Source of the DNA: Thiocapsa bogorovii
GTDB lineage: Bacteria > Pseudomonadota > Gammaproteobacteria > Chromatiales > Chromatiaceae
Reading direction: 5' to 3'
Assembly (NCBI RefSeq): GCF_021228795.1
Contig: NZ_CP089309.1
Span: 5,453,501-5,517,500 of the forward strand
DNA length: 64,000 nt
Part shown: piece by piece, positions 43,405-52,732 of the stretch
How the letters are laid out: the number at the start of each line of letters is the position of its first letter
Position numbering within the stretch: position 1 is the first letter of the stretch
The notes under the pieces: model-generated
The model's input: the letters and a program-made list of their open reading frames with translations, nothing else
Told to the model about the DNA's origin: nothing
Database searches by the model: none
Translations under genes and position numbers: made by a program

Positions 43405-46245
43405 TTACCTCGATCGTCGCTTCGATGGATCAATCGACAGCGAGTCCGCAACTCCAGCACGGAAGTAATCCCGGAACCCCCGCAGAACCACGTGGCCGGC
43501 CTCGATCTTCGATAACTCGCTACCAAGCTTGCGGGTGTCGCGCCCGGTGAGGACCTCTGTTGCCACTTGCCGAACCGCGCGGGGATCGAAGTTCGACTCC
43601 TTCACCGCCTGCAGCGCGTCGTCGAGCGTCTGCCCCTGCGGCAGCTTCTTTTCTGCCGCTGCGTGGGCAATGGCGCGTCCGAACGATTCAGCCTGAGAGT
43701 CGGATGCGACCTCGATACCCAGGATCTCGATCGCCGCGGCCGCCAGGCGGGGCTCGTCCTTGGCGAGTTCGGCGGCTGCCTCACGCAGCAGCACAGGTCG
43801 CTCGCGCAGCCTGCGCAGCATCTCATTGTCGAGCATGGCGCGGGCATCGCGGCGCAGCACTGCGCGCTCTTCGCGCGCCTTGGGATGCAGCTGCCGATGC
43901 AGCCTCAGCGCGGTGACCGCGACGCGGAAACGCAGCAGCCGACTGCTGCTGTGAACCGCCACCGCCCTCGCCTCCTTCAGCGTCGCTTCCGCCGCCGCCA
44001 GGCTCCCTCGACCCTCGTCGATGACCACCATGCGCAGCAGCAGTTCCAAGGCCATATCGATCGCGCCGTCGGCGGTGGCGGACTCGACACCACGCCGGGC
44101 GACGGCCAACGCCCGGTCCGGCTCGCTCAGGAAACGGTACACATCCGACTCGATGCCGAAGAGGGCACTCCTCGGCAGGCGTGCGGACCGCTCCTGAAGC
44201 ACCTTCAGGGCGTCCAGTGGCGCCTGGCCCTTCAGATATCGATTGGCCGAGCGCTCCACCTGCGCCTCCCAGGCGGACTGGTCCGCCGACTGCCGCGCGC
44301 GCGCGTCGAGGGTCACTCCGAGGCGCTCTGCAAGCCACAGCCGCTGCTCGGCTGCAAGCTCGTCGAGCGCGCCTTTGAGTCGTGAGCCCGCTTGGTCGGT
44401 CCAGCGCGGGGAGATCGTCCTCCACGCTTGCCGCAGGCGCAGCCGGTGATAGATTTCCTCGGCGCGGGCAATGACGTCATCCGTATCCTGCTTCGCGTAG
44501 TGCTTCACCGCGTTCTTGTCGATCGTCTCGACGACGGATGCCTCGACGTGGTCGGTTAGGTCCTCCAGCATGGCGCGGCGCACATCGGGTCGATGACGCA
44601 GGCTGCCGTCGATCGGATCGACCTCGACAAGCGCGGCCTCCTGGGCGAGGTCGCTCACGATTGAGGCGGGCGTGAGCCCGTCTTTGAATTCGAGGCCGCA
44701 GGGCTCGGCAAGGACCTGCTCCACAACTGCCGCGTCGATCCGGCGCACGACCAAACCGGGATAGGCGACCTTGCGCACATCATCGGCGTGCAGGTGAAGC
44801 AGAATGCGCCCATAGAGCAGGGCCTGAATCTTCTCGGCGCGCAGCTTGGTAAGCAGCGCCGCGCGGTCCTTCGCGAGCGCATCGACGCCCTCGTCGCGCA
44901 GCAGGCGGGCGGCAAGCTTGAGGCACATCGGGTTGCGGCTCACGACGCGGACGATATCGTCGAGGTCGCGCTCCGGAAGAGCTGCCATCCCCGAGGCCGC
45001 AATTGAGTTGGCGAGCAGCCGCCGGGCAGATTCGTCATCCAGCACGTCCAGGGTGATCGGGCGCTTGGCCTCGGGGATGCGATCGAGCGGCAGGGGATCA
45101 TCCGGCGATTCTCGCGGCTGGTGCAGCAACTGCCCGGCAACGCGGGCGATGTACTCGTTGGGCAGGGTGCGACCCGACAGCAGTACCCGCGCGTTCGGCG
45201 CGCGCTTTTGCAGCTCGAAGGCGAAGCTCAGGAACGACTCGGTTACATCGGGCCCGAAGAACTGCACCTCTTCGAAGGTGTCGACCACGATCAGCACGGT
45301 GCGTCCCTTTGCCCACTCGGTCAGCCTATCGCCGAAGACCTCCGCCCCCGCCCCGGCAACGTTGACGGACTCGAAACTACGTTGCCCCTCGTATCGCCGT
45401 AGCTCGTACTCGAGTTCCTTGGCTGTACTCTCAAAGTAAAGCTTGGGTACCTCGAGCTGGGACTGCAGCTGGCCCAGTGCATCCAGCAAGAAGGTTTGCG
45501 GAAGCTCGGGCCGAATAGTCGGGCGGTCCACATCAAGGTAGGCAATCAGCAGATCCTGCGTCTCGACCTGATCGAGGATGAATTGGGCGAGCAGCGTGGA
45601 CTTTCCGACTCCGCCGGGACCGTGCACGAACAGCGGCGCCCCGGGCGGCGGACCTGCCACGAACTGCTCGAGGCGGGCAAGCTCCTCGTCGCGGCCCACG
45701 AAGCCGGCGGCTGTCAGGCGGCGCATCGGCGCCAAGAGGTCGTGTCTATGCAGTGCCTTGTCTATCGCCCCCGGGGCCGGCAGTCCATCCAGTATGCCCG
45801 CGAGCCATTCCAGCACCGTGTGCAGCGAGGCGAGCTCATCACGCGAGAGCGATTCGAGCGCATAGGGCCCCGGCTGAAGCAGGCGCTCGAAGCCGCGCTG
45901 CAGGGCACTTTGCTCGCGCGCGGGGTTGGCCGCGAGTGCCTCGATCATCCTCTCGCGCGTCCCCAAGCGCATCAGTGCCTTGCGTCGCTCGTAAAGCAAT
46001 AGGCTCCAGCGGCTGCTCGCCTCGGGGTCCGCGGTTACCTCGCAGAGCGGACGAAGCTGCGCCAGCAAGTCCTCGGGCATCTTCGTGTCGTCGCCGACCG
46101 CGCGAAGCTCCAGCGGATCGAAGCCCGCGAGCACCGCTGCCGCGTCGCAGAAGGGCAATAGCCCGTCGTCCTCGGCGGGCAGATCGAGGAAACGCTCGAG
46201 GTCGTCGAGCGTGAGCTTCGCTTGGGGCTCCTGCGCCTGCGTCAT
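43405..46245 (-). CDS. STAND-type NTPase of locus A
   Basis: The product has 946 residues from MTQAQEPQAK; the much longer upstream frame is a shadow of the preceding gene. An N-terminal domain (about 30-180) shares clear order with the STAND protein of locus B (AAAVLAGFDPLELR / AAAVLPRFDPNRLR). The NTPase follows: Walker A HGPGGVGKSTLLAQF near 209, Walker B TVLIVVDTFEEVQF near 320, then an arginine-containing sensor and a winged helix. The C-terminal half is helical repeats (TPR-like). In STAND proteins this part senses a trigger. ATGA overlap links it to the P-loop gene. Confidence 0.8.
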   Translation of the reverse strand: MTQAQEPQAKLTLDDLERFLDLPAEDDGLLPFCDAAAVLAGFDPLELRAVGDDTKMPEDLLAQLRPLCEVTADPEASSRWSLLLYERRKALMRLGTRERMIEALAANPAREQSALQRGFERLLQPGPYALESLSRDELASLHTVLEWLAGILDGLPAPGAIDKALHRHDLLAPMRRLTAAGFVGRDEELARLEQFVAGPPPGAPLFVHGPGGVGKSTLLAQFILDQVETQDLLIAYLDVDRPTIRPELPQTFLLDALGQLQSQLEVPKLYFESTAKELEYELRRYEGQRSFESVNVAGAGAEVFGDRLTEWAKGRTVLIVVDTFEEVQFFGPDVTESFLSFAFELQKRAPNARVLLSGRTLPNEYIARVAGQLLHQPRESPDDPLPLDRIPEAKRPITLDVLDDESARRLLANSIAASGMAALPERDLDDIVRVVSRNPMCLKLAARLLRDEGVDALAKDRAALLTKLRAEKIQALLYGRILLHLHADDVRKVAYPGLVVRRIDAAVVEQVLAEPCGLEFKDGLTPASIVSDLAQEAALVEVDPIDGSLRHRPDVRRAMLEDLTDHVEASVVETIDKNAVKHYAKQDTDDVIARAEEIYHRLRLRQAWRTISPRWTDQAGSRLKGALDELAAEQRLWLAERLGVTLDARARQSADQSAWEAQVERSANRYLKGQAPLDALKVLQERSARLPRSALFGIESDVYRFLSEPDRALAVARRGVESATADGAIDMALELLLRMVVIDEGRGSLAAAEATLKEARAVAVHSSSRLLRFRVAVTALRLHRQLHPKAREERAVLRRDARAMLDNEMLRRLRERPVLLREAAAELAKDEPRLAAAAIEILGIEVASDSQAESFGRAIAHAAAEKKLPQGQTLDDALQAVKESNFDPRAVRQVATEVLTGRDTRKLGSELSKIEAGHVVLRGFRDYFRAGVADSLSIDPSKRRSR

Positions 46246-47297
46246 GGCTGCAACCCCTGCTGCAGCTTCTCGCCCATCCGCTCGACCCGGGTCGTCAGCT
46301 CCATCATGGCGGCCTTGTCGAGAGCCTGGTACTTCTGAAACAGCAGATCGGCGATCTCCTTGGCACGGCTTCCCTGAAGCGGGTTCGGGCCGGAGCTCGA
46401 CAGGGCCTGCAAATGCTGTGCGACGAAGGCCGGCTGTGGGTATTCCGCATCGTCCTGCGCGATGTAGCGCAGCTCCGGATTGGAGATCGAGTCGTTGTAG
46501 CCGAGCAGTGCAATCCAGAGGTAGTCCAGCTTGAGCTCTTCGGCCGCCTCCGCCATAGCGAAGGCCGCCTCGCGCACCCCGGGCGTCACAGTCGGCTCGT
46601 TGAGGTCGTCGATCACCAACCAGTAGCGCCGCTTCAGACCCACGATCTTCCCCTTGAACGTTGCCAACAGCGCATCGATGCGCGCGAGCTGCGGGTCGTC
46701 GTTCAATGACGGCAGCGCCGAGAGATCGAGGTCGAGCAGACGGAATACCTCTTCGAACAGATGGCGTGGCGTATAGGCCTCTCCCTTGTCTTTCAGCCGG
46801 AGACGGATCGGCTGGACGCCCACGGTCACATGCGCGAGATGCCGCAGATACTCCCAAGTGTAGGACTTGCCACCCGGCGTGCCGCCACGCACGACCAGCA
46901 TGCGTGTCGAGAAGGGGCTGACGTCGGTGGTGAACTCGCGGATGCGGTCGCGCAAGATCCGGCGCGCAATGAAGGCCGCTCTGCCGAGTACGATCGCGTC
47001 GTGCGCGTCGCCGGTCGGGGAGTAGTAGGTCGGCGCCATCAACTGCGCCGCGACTGTCTTCAAGTGCGCATTGCCACGTTCGCGCACCATCTCGAGCAGC
47101 TCCGTGTCACGCGGCGGCAGTTGTCCGTTGAGATAGCGAATCAGCGTCGCGACGCGCGCACGGAAGGGCATGATGCCGTTGTTCAGATTCGCCCAGTTGA
47201 CCCCGAGGTCGGTGGCCATCAACTGCAGCCGGCCATCGTCCGAATGCTCGTCGAGTGCATCGGCGAGCTGGCCGATCTGGATGTCATTGAGCGGCAT
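46242..47297 (-). CDS. EAD-type plus P-loop ATPase of locus A
   Basis: The protein has 351 residues. The N-terminal 95 residues are a small helical domain (LNDIQIGQLADALDEHSDDG, LGVNWANLNNGIMPFRARV) of the effector-associated type. A P-loop ATPase follows with VVRGGTPGGKSYTWEYL and the Walker B-like WLVIDDLNEP. After Walker B comes IALLGYNDSI, echoed by VILLGYDHEL in the locus B homologue. It starts 3 bases after the protease gene stop and overlaps the STAND gene. EAD domains are known to bridge components in NTP-dependent conflict systems. Confidence 0.7.
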   Translation of the reverse strand: MPLNDIQIGQLADALDEHSDDGRLQLMATDLGVNWANLNNGIMPFRARVATLIRYLNGQLPPRDTELLEMVRERGNAHLKTVAAQLMAPTYYSPTGDAHDAIVLGRAAFIARRILRDRIREFTTDVSPFSTRMLVVRGGTPGGKSYTWEYLRHLAHVTVGVQPIRLRLKDKGEAYTPRHLFEEVFRLLDLDLSALPSLNDDPQLARIDALLATFKGKIVGLKRRYWLVIDDLNEPTVTPGVREAAFAMAEAAEELKLDYLWIALLGYNDSISNPELRYIAQDDAEYPQPAFVAQHLQALSSSGPNPLQGSRAKEIADLLFQKYQALDKAAMMELTTRVERMGEKLQQGLQP

Positions 47298-47300
47298 GCA

Positions 47301-48380
47301 TCAGGCCTCCTGCGAGGGTAGCTTCCAGATCTTCTTGACCACCGAAAACGGGATCGCCTGGTTCCACTTCGGCGGCTCGGCGGGGTCACGCGCGTGGTGC
47401 AGCGCCACGAGCCTAAGGTCGGCGTCGAGCACGGGAGAGCCCGACGAGCCACCCTTGCTATTTGCGTCGTAGCGCACGCGGGTACCGGCCTGGTTAAAGC
47501 CCACGACGGCGCCAACGGCGAGCTGCAGCGGCTCGCCCCGCGGGTGCTGAAGCAGGAACACCTGGTTGCCGGCGGCGAGCGCGGGGACATCGCCCGCCGT
47601 GTCGATGAAGCCACGCGGCTCGGCCTGCACATCAACCGTGTCGCCGCCGACCGGCAGGTCGCCGATCGCCTCCGCGAGGCGGAGGATCGCGTAGTCGCTT
47701 TCGCTCTCGCCCGCCTCGCCGAGGGCCGGCTCCCAATCGAATTCGCTCGGCGGCTTGGAGTCCGCCAGCCAATCAGTCGCGAGACTCACCGTTACCGGGT
47801 TCTTCCTAGTCGGCACCGAGCCGTCGAGTGCCTGTCGGTAGTCGAAGCGAAGTTTGACGTCCTCGGCCCGCGCCTCACCGTTGCGGATGCGCGCGACGAC
47901 ATGATAGTTGGTGAGGACCAGGTCGGCGGCGACAAGAAACCCGGTGCCACCGCCGCCGGGGATATCGATCCGGCACACCTGGCCCTCGAGCCGCGGCAGG
48001 CGCTCGGTGAAGACCGCGGGATTGATAAATCGCGCGTTGTCCCTGATGACTTCCTCGAGCGTCTTGCCCGTCGTGTTGGAGAGCCTTGGTCCCGCGATGG
48101 TGAGTCCCAGGGCCTCGGCAATGGAGGCGAGCGCGGCGTTCTTGGGGCGGCGCTCGCGGGCGGCCACCACGAGGTCGAGCAGCCAGTCCTCCATGCGGGC
48201 ATTGTCCAGCACCTCCTGCACACGAAAAGCGAAGGTTTTTCCAAACCCCGCTGGGGAGATCTTCGCAAAATCCTCTCCGAAGTAGTCTTTGAGTAGCAGC
48301 GTGAACGAGCCCTCATCGAAGGCGCCGTCGAGCGCCGTCCTAAACCGTGAATTCCAGGGGCCGCTCGGTGTCCAGCTCAT
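47301..48380 (-). CDS. EAD-type plus trypsin-like protease of locus A
   Basis: The protein has 359 residues. The N-terminal 90 residues are an EAD1-like helical domain (FRTALDGAFDEGSFTLLLKD then YFGEDFAKIS). The C-terminal trypsin-like protease has an intact triad: His160 in VLTNYHVV, Asp229 in SESDYAILRL and Ser313 in NSKGGSSGSPV. No signal peptide, so it is cytoplasmic. Cytoplasmic trypsins with EADs are predicted effectors that are activated by STAND partners. It is the first of three tightly spaced genes. Confidence 0.85.
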   Translation of the reverse strand: MSWTPSGPWNSRFRTALDGAFDEGSFTLLLKDYFGEDFAKISPAGFGKTFAFRVQEVLDNARMEDWLLDLVVAARERRPKNAALASIAEALGLTIAGPRLSNTTGKTLEEVIRDNARFINPAVFTERLPRLEGQVCRIDIPGGGGTGFLVAADLVLTNYHVVARIRNGEARAEDVKLRFDYRQALDGSVPTRKNPVTVSLATDWLADSKPPSEFDWEPALGEAGESESDYAILRLAEAIGDLPVGGDTVDVQAEPRGFIDTAGDVPALAAGNQVFLLQHPRGEPLQLAVGAVVGFNQAGTRVRYDANSKGGSSGSPVLDADLRLVALHHARDPAEPPKWNQAIPFSVVKKIWKLPSQEA

Positions 48381-48405
48381 AGCTCGATGCCTTCTAATGC
48401 GCGTG

Positions 48406-50037
48406 TTATCCGGGAACCTTCACGTTCATTTGTGTCGTGACTGAGGTCGGGGTCAGGTTCTGGATGCCGCCGCCGAAGGTGGTCATGCCGAATCCCCAGG
48501 CGAAGCTCCCGACCAAGTCCAGCGCTGTCCCGAAGCCAGGGTCGTTGAAGATCCACGCGGCGCCGATGACCAGAGCGATCAGGCCCCATATTGCCCATGC
48601 GAGGAGCGACAGACCACCGATCTGGAAATCGAGATCGCGGACCGTGACGTCGCGGCTCGCCGGCGGCTCGGCGCCTCCAGACTCGGCGCCGCTCCGGGCT
48701 GTGATCACCCGGGTTCTCAGCGCTTCAACTTTGGTCGTTGCGTCCTGTGCGTTCGTCACGACACCCGCAAGCTCGTCGAGGTCGCCCGCGAATCCACGTG
48801 CGGCGACTTCCTGCCCGGCTGTCTTGAGTAGCTTGAGGATGGGCGGGGCACCTTTGCGTAACAGGACCAGCAGACCTTCCAGAACCTTCGAGACCTCGTC
48901 GAGCTTCGCCTTCAACGCCGCGGCCGTATCGGGAATCGCGCCGAATCCCGGTCCGATGGCGACAACGGGGGGCAGCAGGTTCAGCCGGCGGAGTTCCGCG
49001 TTGCCGATCGACTCGTCGAGGTTGTCGGCCACGCTTCGCATCCGGGGCATTTCGATGTCGGACGGCATGGTTCGGCCGAGCTCGTTCTGGAATTGCGCGA
49101 TGCCCTGGCGCATTGCGGTCGCCGCGCGCTGCGCCTGCAGGCGCGCCATCAACGGTCGCAGGAGTGCGGTGAGGAACAGCGTCAGCAGCAAGCCGGCGAG
49201 GGTGAACGCAACACCGAGCCAACGCCTTCCGTTGGAGCTCGCCTGCACCTTCATGGACACGTCCTTCATCGTCGCGCTGCCATCCGCGGTGAGACGCACC
49301 GCCCCATCGAAGGTGCCGAACGGCCCCGCGGAATCGCCGTCCTCGAGGCGCAGAAAGACCGTGCGCGTGCTGTTGCCGGGCACGTCGAGCTGGTCCTTTT
49401 CATCGCCATTCGGCTTTTCCAGCAGCCGCAGGCGCTCAACGCCGATCGCTTGGCCCGCGCCATCTTTCAGCGTGCTCTGAACGAGGCGCAGGTTGGCGAC
49501 CGGCTCAGCGGGATTCTCGATTGTGATTCCGAAGACGCGTGACGCGGGCTTGTCACTCCAGGACACCGTCCAGGTGTCAGTGGCACCGTGCGGCGTCCAC
49601 TGCGGCACGGTCGCGCTCTTAGCATCGGCCGAAAACGCCAGCGCGTAAGGCTGCGCGGGCTTTCCGAAGCTGAGGGTGAGGACCCAAGTCTGCGATGTGC
49701 CGGGCGCAACCGTCGATTTTACCGGCACCCGCCACATCAGACCATCTGCGCCCGTTCGCCCCGCGAATTGGGGCTTTCTTAATGGGAAGCCATTTCCCGG
49801 ATCGACGATTTGGAGCGAATTCCCCAGCTCCAAGATCGTCTCTGCGTTAAGGGTGCCAACGCCCGTCGCCGTGAGCGTCGTCGTTTCCGCCGGCATGCGG
49901 ACCACGTTGTTGTCGCCCAGAACGAAGCTTACGGCCCCTGGCTGGGTGGCGTCTTGCCCCTGGGCAACGTTCGCCGCCATGCCAATCGCGGCGGCAAGTG
50001 CGACCGAAATGATCCCGCGCAAGTCCCATATATGCAT
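48406..50037 (-). CDS. Membrane protein of unknown function, locus A
   Basis: The 543-residue protein has a signal peptide (ending near ANVAQGQD) and a long beta-rich extracytoplasmic part to about residue 275. One transmembrane segment (LGVAFTLAGLLLTLFLTALL) leads to a helical cytoplasmic region (about 300-450). Two further hydrophobic stretches near the end (LSLLAWAIWGLIALVIGAAW and a glycine-rich one) follow. No known domain. It is 26 bases upstream of the EAD-protease gene and so in the same operon. It may link an outside signal to the cytoplasmic protease. Confidence 0.65.
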   Translation of the reverse strand: MHIWDLRGIISVALAAAIGMAANVAQGQDATQPGAVSFVLGDNNVVRMPAETTTLTATGVGTLNAETILELGNSLQIVDPGNGFPLRKPQFAGRTGADGLMWRVPVKSTVAPGTSQTWVLTLSFGKPAQPYALAFSADAKSATVPQWTPHGATDTWTVSWSDKPASRVFGITIENPAEPVANLRLVQSTLKDGAGQAIGVERLRLLEKPNGDEKDQLDVPGNSTRTVFLRLEDGDSAGPFGTFDGAVRLTADGSATMKDVSMKVQASSNGRRWLGVAFTLAGLLLTLFLTALLRPLMARLQAQRAATAMRQGIAQFQNELGRTMPSDIEMPRMRSVADNLDESIGNAELRRLNLLPPVVAIGPGFGAIPDTAAALKAKLDEVSKVLEGLLVLLRKGAPPILKLLKTAGQEVAARGFAGDLDELAGVVTNAQDATTKVEALRTRVITARSGAESGGAEPPASRDVTVRDLDFQIGGLSLLAWAIWGLIALVIGAAWIFNDPGFGTALDLVGSFAWGFGMTTFGGGIQNLTPTSVTTQMNVKVPG

Positions 50038-50045
50038 CTGTCACC

Positions 50046-50306
50046 TTACCCTTGCCGCGGGGACGGCTCGACCCGAATCAGGATCTCGCCACCCTCGCCG
50101 CCTTCGACTTCTACCTCACCGGCTGAGCCAGACTCGGTAACCGCCTGCAATCGGAAGACCCCCGGTGGCAACCCGACGTCGAAGCCGCCGTCGCTGCCCG
50201 TGCGCCGCCCGATATCCCGCGAGGGGGACGTGCCCCGCTCGACCGACACCCAGGCCCCAGCGACGCTATGGCCTTCGTGGTCCACAACTCGGCCATGGCG
50301 GCGCAC
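50046..50306 (-). CDS. Carboxypeptidase-regulatory-like small protein
   Basis: An 86-residue protein from GTG 50306 (TTG 50315 is an alternative); the longer frame to 50435 overlaps the protease gene. HGRVVDHEGHSVAGAWVSVE then SDGGFDVGLPPGVFRLQAV is the Ig-like carboxypeptidase-regulatory fold. There is no signal peptide. Sandwiched between the protease and membrane protein genes, it is probably a binding module of the system. Confidence 0.5.
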   Translation of the reverse strand: MRRHGRVVDHEGHSVAGAWVSVERGTSPSRDIGRRTGSDGGFDVGLPPGVFRLQAVTESGSAGEVEVEGGEGGEILIRVEPSPRQG

Positions 50307-50316
50307 CCGGTTCAAA

Positions 50317-51231
50317 TTACGGCGTCCCCCTCTTGATCCAACCCTTGAGCACATCCATGACGTCCGGCAGGATGCGCGGGCCTGAGTTGGCGACGACATG
50401 GAGGTTGGCCGGCACGCCGCCGACACCGTAGGCATGGATCGCCACCACTGTCGGTACCTCCGAGTTGCCGTCGAGATACGCCCACACAGGGGAGCCGCTC
50501 TGCCCGCCGATCGTGTCGACGTCGTAGAACACGCGTCGCGGGGTGACGGCCTTTACGCGGTTTGCGTGGAAGTATTGCTGTCGGCCGTTTCCCGGACTCA
50601 CCGGGTAGCCGCTCACATTCACGAGGCGACTGCTGAGTTCGGCGTCAGGAAGCACGCCGATCCCGAATGTGCCCACTTTAGAGCCGAGGTCGGCATCGAG
50701 GTGGATCGCGGCATAATCGAAGTCGGGGGCCTCGGCCTGAGTTGCGAGCCACGTGTCCGTGGTCGAGAACCTTGCTGATTTCGCCGAACCGAAAGGTTCA
50801 TCGTCGTCGTCGCGGCCCGGGATGACCTTGATCGACTTCGCCCAGCCGCCAAGCTCGACAGGATCGAACACACAGTGGCCCGCAGTAATGACCGTGCGCG
50901 GCGCGGCGAACCAACCGGTGCCGGTGTAGGTTGACCCATTCTGGCTGGTGATCTCAAGCGCGCAGATCATCCGCCAAGGCGTGAGTTCTGTCTCGAGGAT
51001 CTGTTTTCTGCGATCGACGTCGGTCAGGAGGCTCTCAAACACCGACGCGGGCTTGCGCAACGGCTCGCCACGAGTACCGCGCACCAGGAAGCGCTTCGAC
51101 GCTCGGGACGGCGCGGCGTCGGCCTCCCCTACAGTACCGCCGATCACGTCGCGCGGCTTCGATGTGGCCGTCTCTCTGTTGCTCTCGAAGGGTCCCAGTG
51201 GTTCTGGGCTGTCGACTGATTTCAGTGCCAT
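50317..51231 (-). CDS. V8-like trypsin-family protease, locus A
   Basis: This 304-residue protein starts at MALKSVDSPE. After a 70-residue polar N-terminus the protease fold has His119 in VITAGHCVFD, Asp172 in DFDYAAIHL and Ser245 in TIGGQSGSPVW, the V8/glutamyl-endopeptidase style. No clear signal peptide is present. It is the first gene of the locus A operon. Two proteases in one locus suggest a cascade, in which one activates the other. Confidence 0.8.
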   Translation of the reverse strand: MALKSVDSPEPLGPFESNRETATSKPRDVIGGTVGEADAAPSRASKRFLVRGTRGEPLRKPASVFESLLTDVDRRKQILETELTPWRMICALEITSQNGSTYTGTGWFAAPRTVITAGHCVFDPVELGGWAKSIKVIPGRDDDDEPFGSAKSARFSTTDTWLATQAEAPDFDYAAIHLDADLGSKVGTFGIGVLPDAELSSRLVNVSGYPVSPGNGRQQYFHANRVKAVTPRRVFYDVDTIGGQSGSPVWAYLDGNSEVPTVVAIHAYGVGGVPANLHVVANSGPRILPDVMDVLKGWIKRGTP

Positions 51232-51626
51232 AGGTCCTCCGGTGGAATGCCGTCCTGCGGGTGAATACCCAAGCAAAGGCCCCGGACCGGCGCCCGACGC
51301 CCCCGTTGCGTGGAACAGCTATCACGACGCTTCGTTTATTCTAGGCTAATTTCAAAAGCCACGCGGTTCCCCGGCTCTTCCGACAGCCCTGAAGCATGAC
51401 CGGCCACTAGCGCAGCCGGCGGCGCCGGCGCGGTGGTGTCGGATGTCGCCGAGCCGTTGAGCGGCGTCGCGGGGCGGCTGTCCGTGGCCGATGATGCGCT
51501 TTTCGCGTTGGTTTTCGGTGTTGCAGCAGTTCCAGGACGATGGCGTGCCTGCGCTACGGAGCGCATTGCGAAGGGCCGCCCGGGTTGAAGAGAGGGGGGG
51601 AATAGCGGACGTACCTCGGAATGCTG

Positions 51627-51866
51627 TCAACCGATTGCGAGAGCCACCCCGCTCGCACGCAGAAGCGCATCGTTCCAGTCCTTGGCATCGATCGGGACAG
51701 CCCGCTCGACCGCCAAGTCCCCCCTCCCCGTCTCCGCAACCAAGCCCCCGATGATGACCGCAAACCCAGCGCCTTCCTCGTCGTTGTCCGTCGCCATCTG
51801 CACCGCCGCCCCAGGCGCCAGGCGCTCCAGGGCCGCCCGGAGCAGGGCCGGCCGAGAGGGGTTCAT
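51627..51866 (-). pseudogene. Toprim (DUF3991-type) relaxase/primase remnant
   Basis: A short frame reads LAPGAAVQMATDNDEEGAGF and VPIDAKDWNDALLR, the end of a toprim domain as found in mobile-element relaxases or primases of the DUF3991 type. The upstream domains are missing. Confidence 0.5.
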
Positions 51867-52732
51867 GGTACCCCCGAAGCTCGCATAGCGGGCGTTGTCG
51901 TCAAGGTGCGGTCGATGTTCTCGACAAGCTAGATCGCCAAACGCTGATCATTGCTGAGATCTCGCACGGCCACCTGCACCAGGGTCAGGGCGACGGGCGT
52001 CGATGCCGTCCGACAACGTGATATCACCTGGCGAGCCCCGCGAATACTTGCCATGATACCCCAGAAAGTCTGATGAGCACCGACTTAGCCTGGAGCGCCG
52101 GAGGCCGCAGCAGAAAGTGGTCGGAGTTATGATCAAGGCCCGTTTTTGCACACCAGGCATTGCGCCTCGCCGTGCCCCTTTCGCTGGAGCTCTGCAGCGA
52201 ATTTAACCGCAGGTCGCAACCGGCAACTCTCGGAAGTGATTGTTTTACCACGCTTTTTCTGATGGAAAGTATCGGCTTTCTCCAGCCGGCCTGCCACGAG
52301 ATGTGCGAGCAGGTCTAGCCCGAGTTCGGAGCCGCCGCGACGATCGTCCCGAATAATGCGCTTCGCGCCCGGCTGCCAACTGAACCGAGAGGTCTGATTT
52401 TGGATCAAGATGTGAATTCTCATGCCCGGTCTCAGCAGATCGATCGTGCACTGCGCCGCTCCAGCGGCCCATGTGACGGGAGTTGGACGGCTTCCCGCAG
52501 AGATTTGCATCTTCCTGAGCCGAGGGACGGAGCCGGATGCAGTGCGCGATCCCCAGTACCTACAGGAGTGTTATGGCACTTGGCGCAAGCGGATCCTTGG
52601 TCGTCTGAGCGTGGTCCCTGGCGTAAGGCGGAACGTGTGTTCATCCCAGGTATGCGGATCGTCGGCAAACGCCATAGGGCGCTCTGCCTTTCGGAGCTTT
52701 TTTCGACACCAACCGCATAAGAGCTGATTGCG
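51867..52732. other. Stretch without supported gene
   Basis: About 865 bases. A 125-codon minus frame (52133-52510) has some protein character (SELGLDLLAHLVAGRLEKAD), but no recognised family or start. Probably decayed. Confidence 0.35.
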
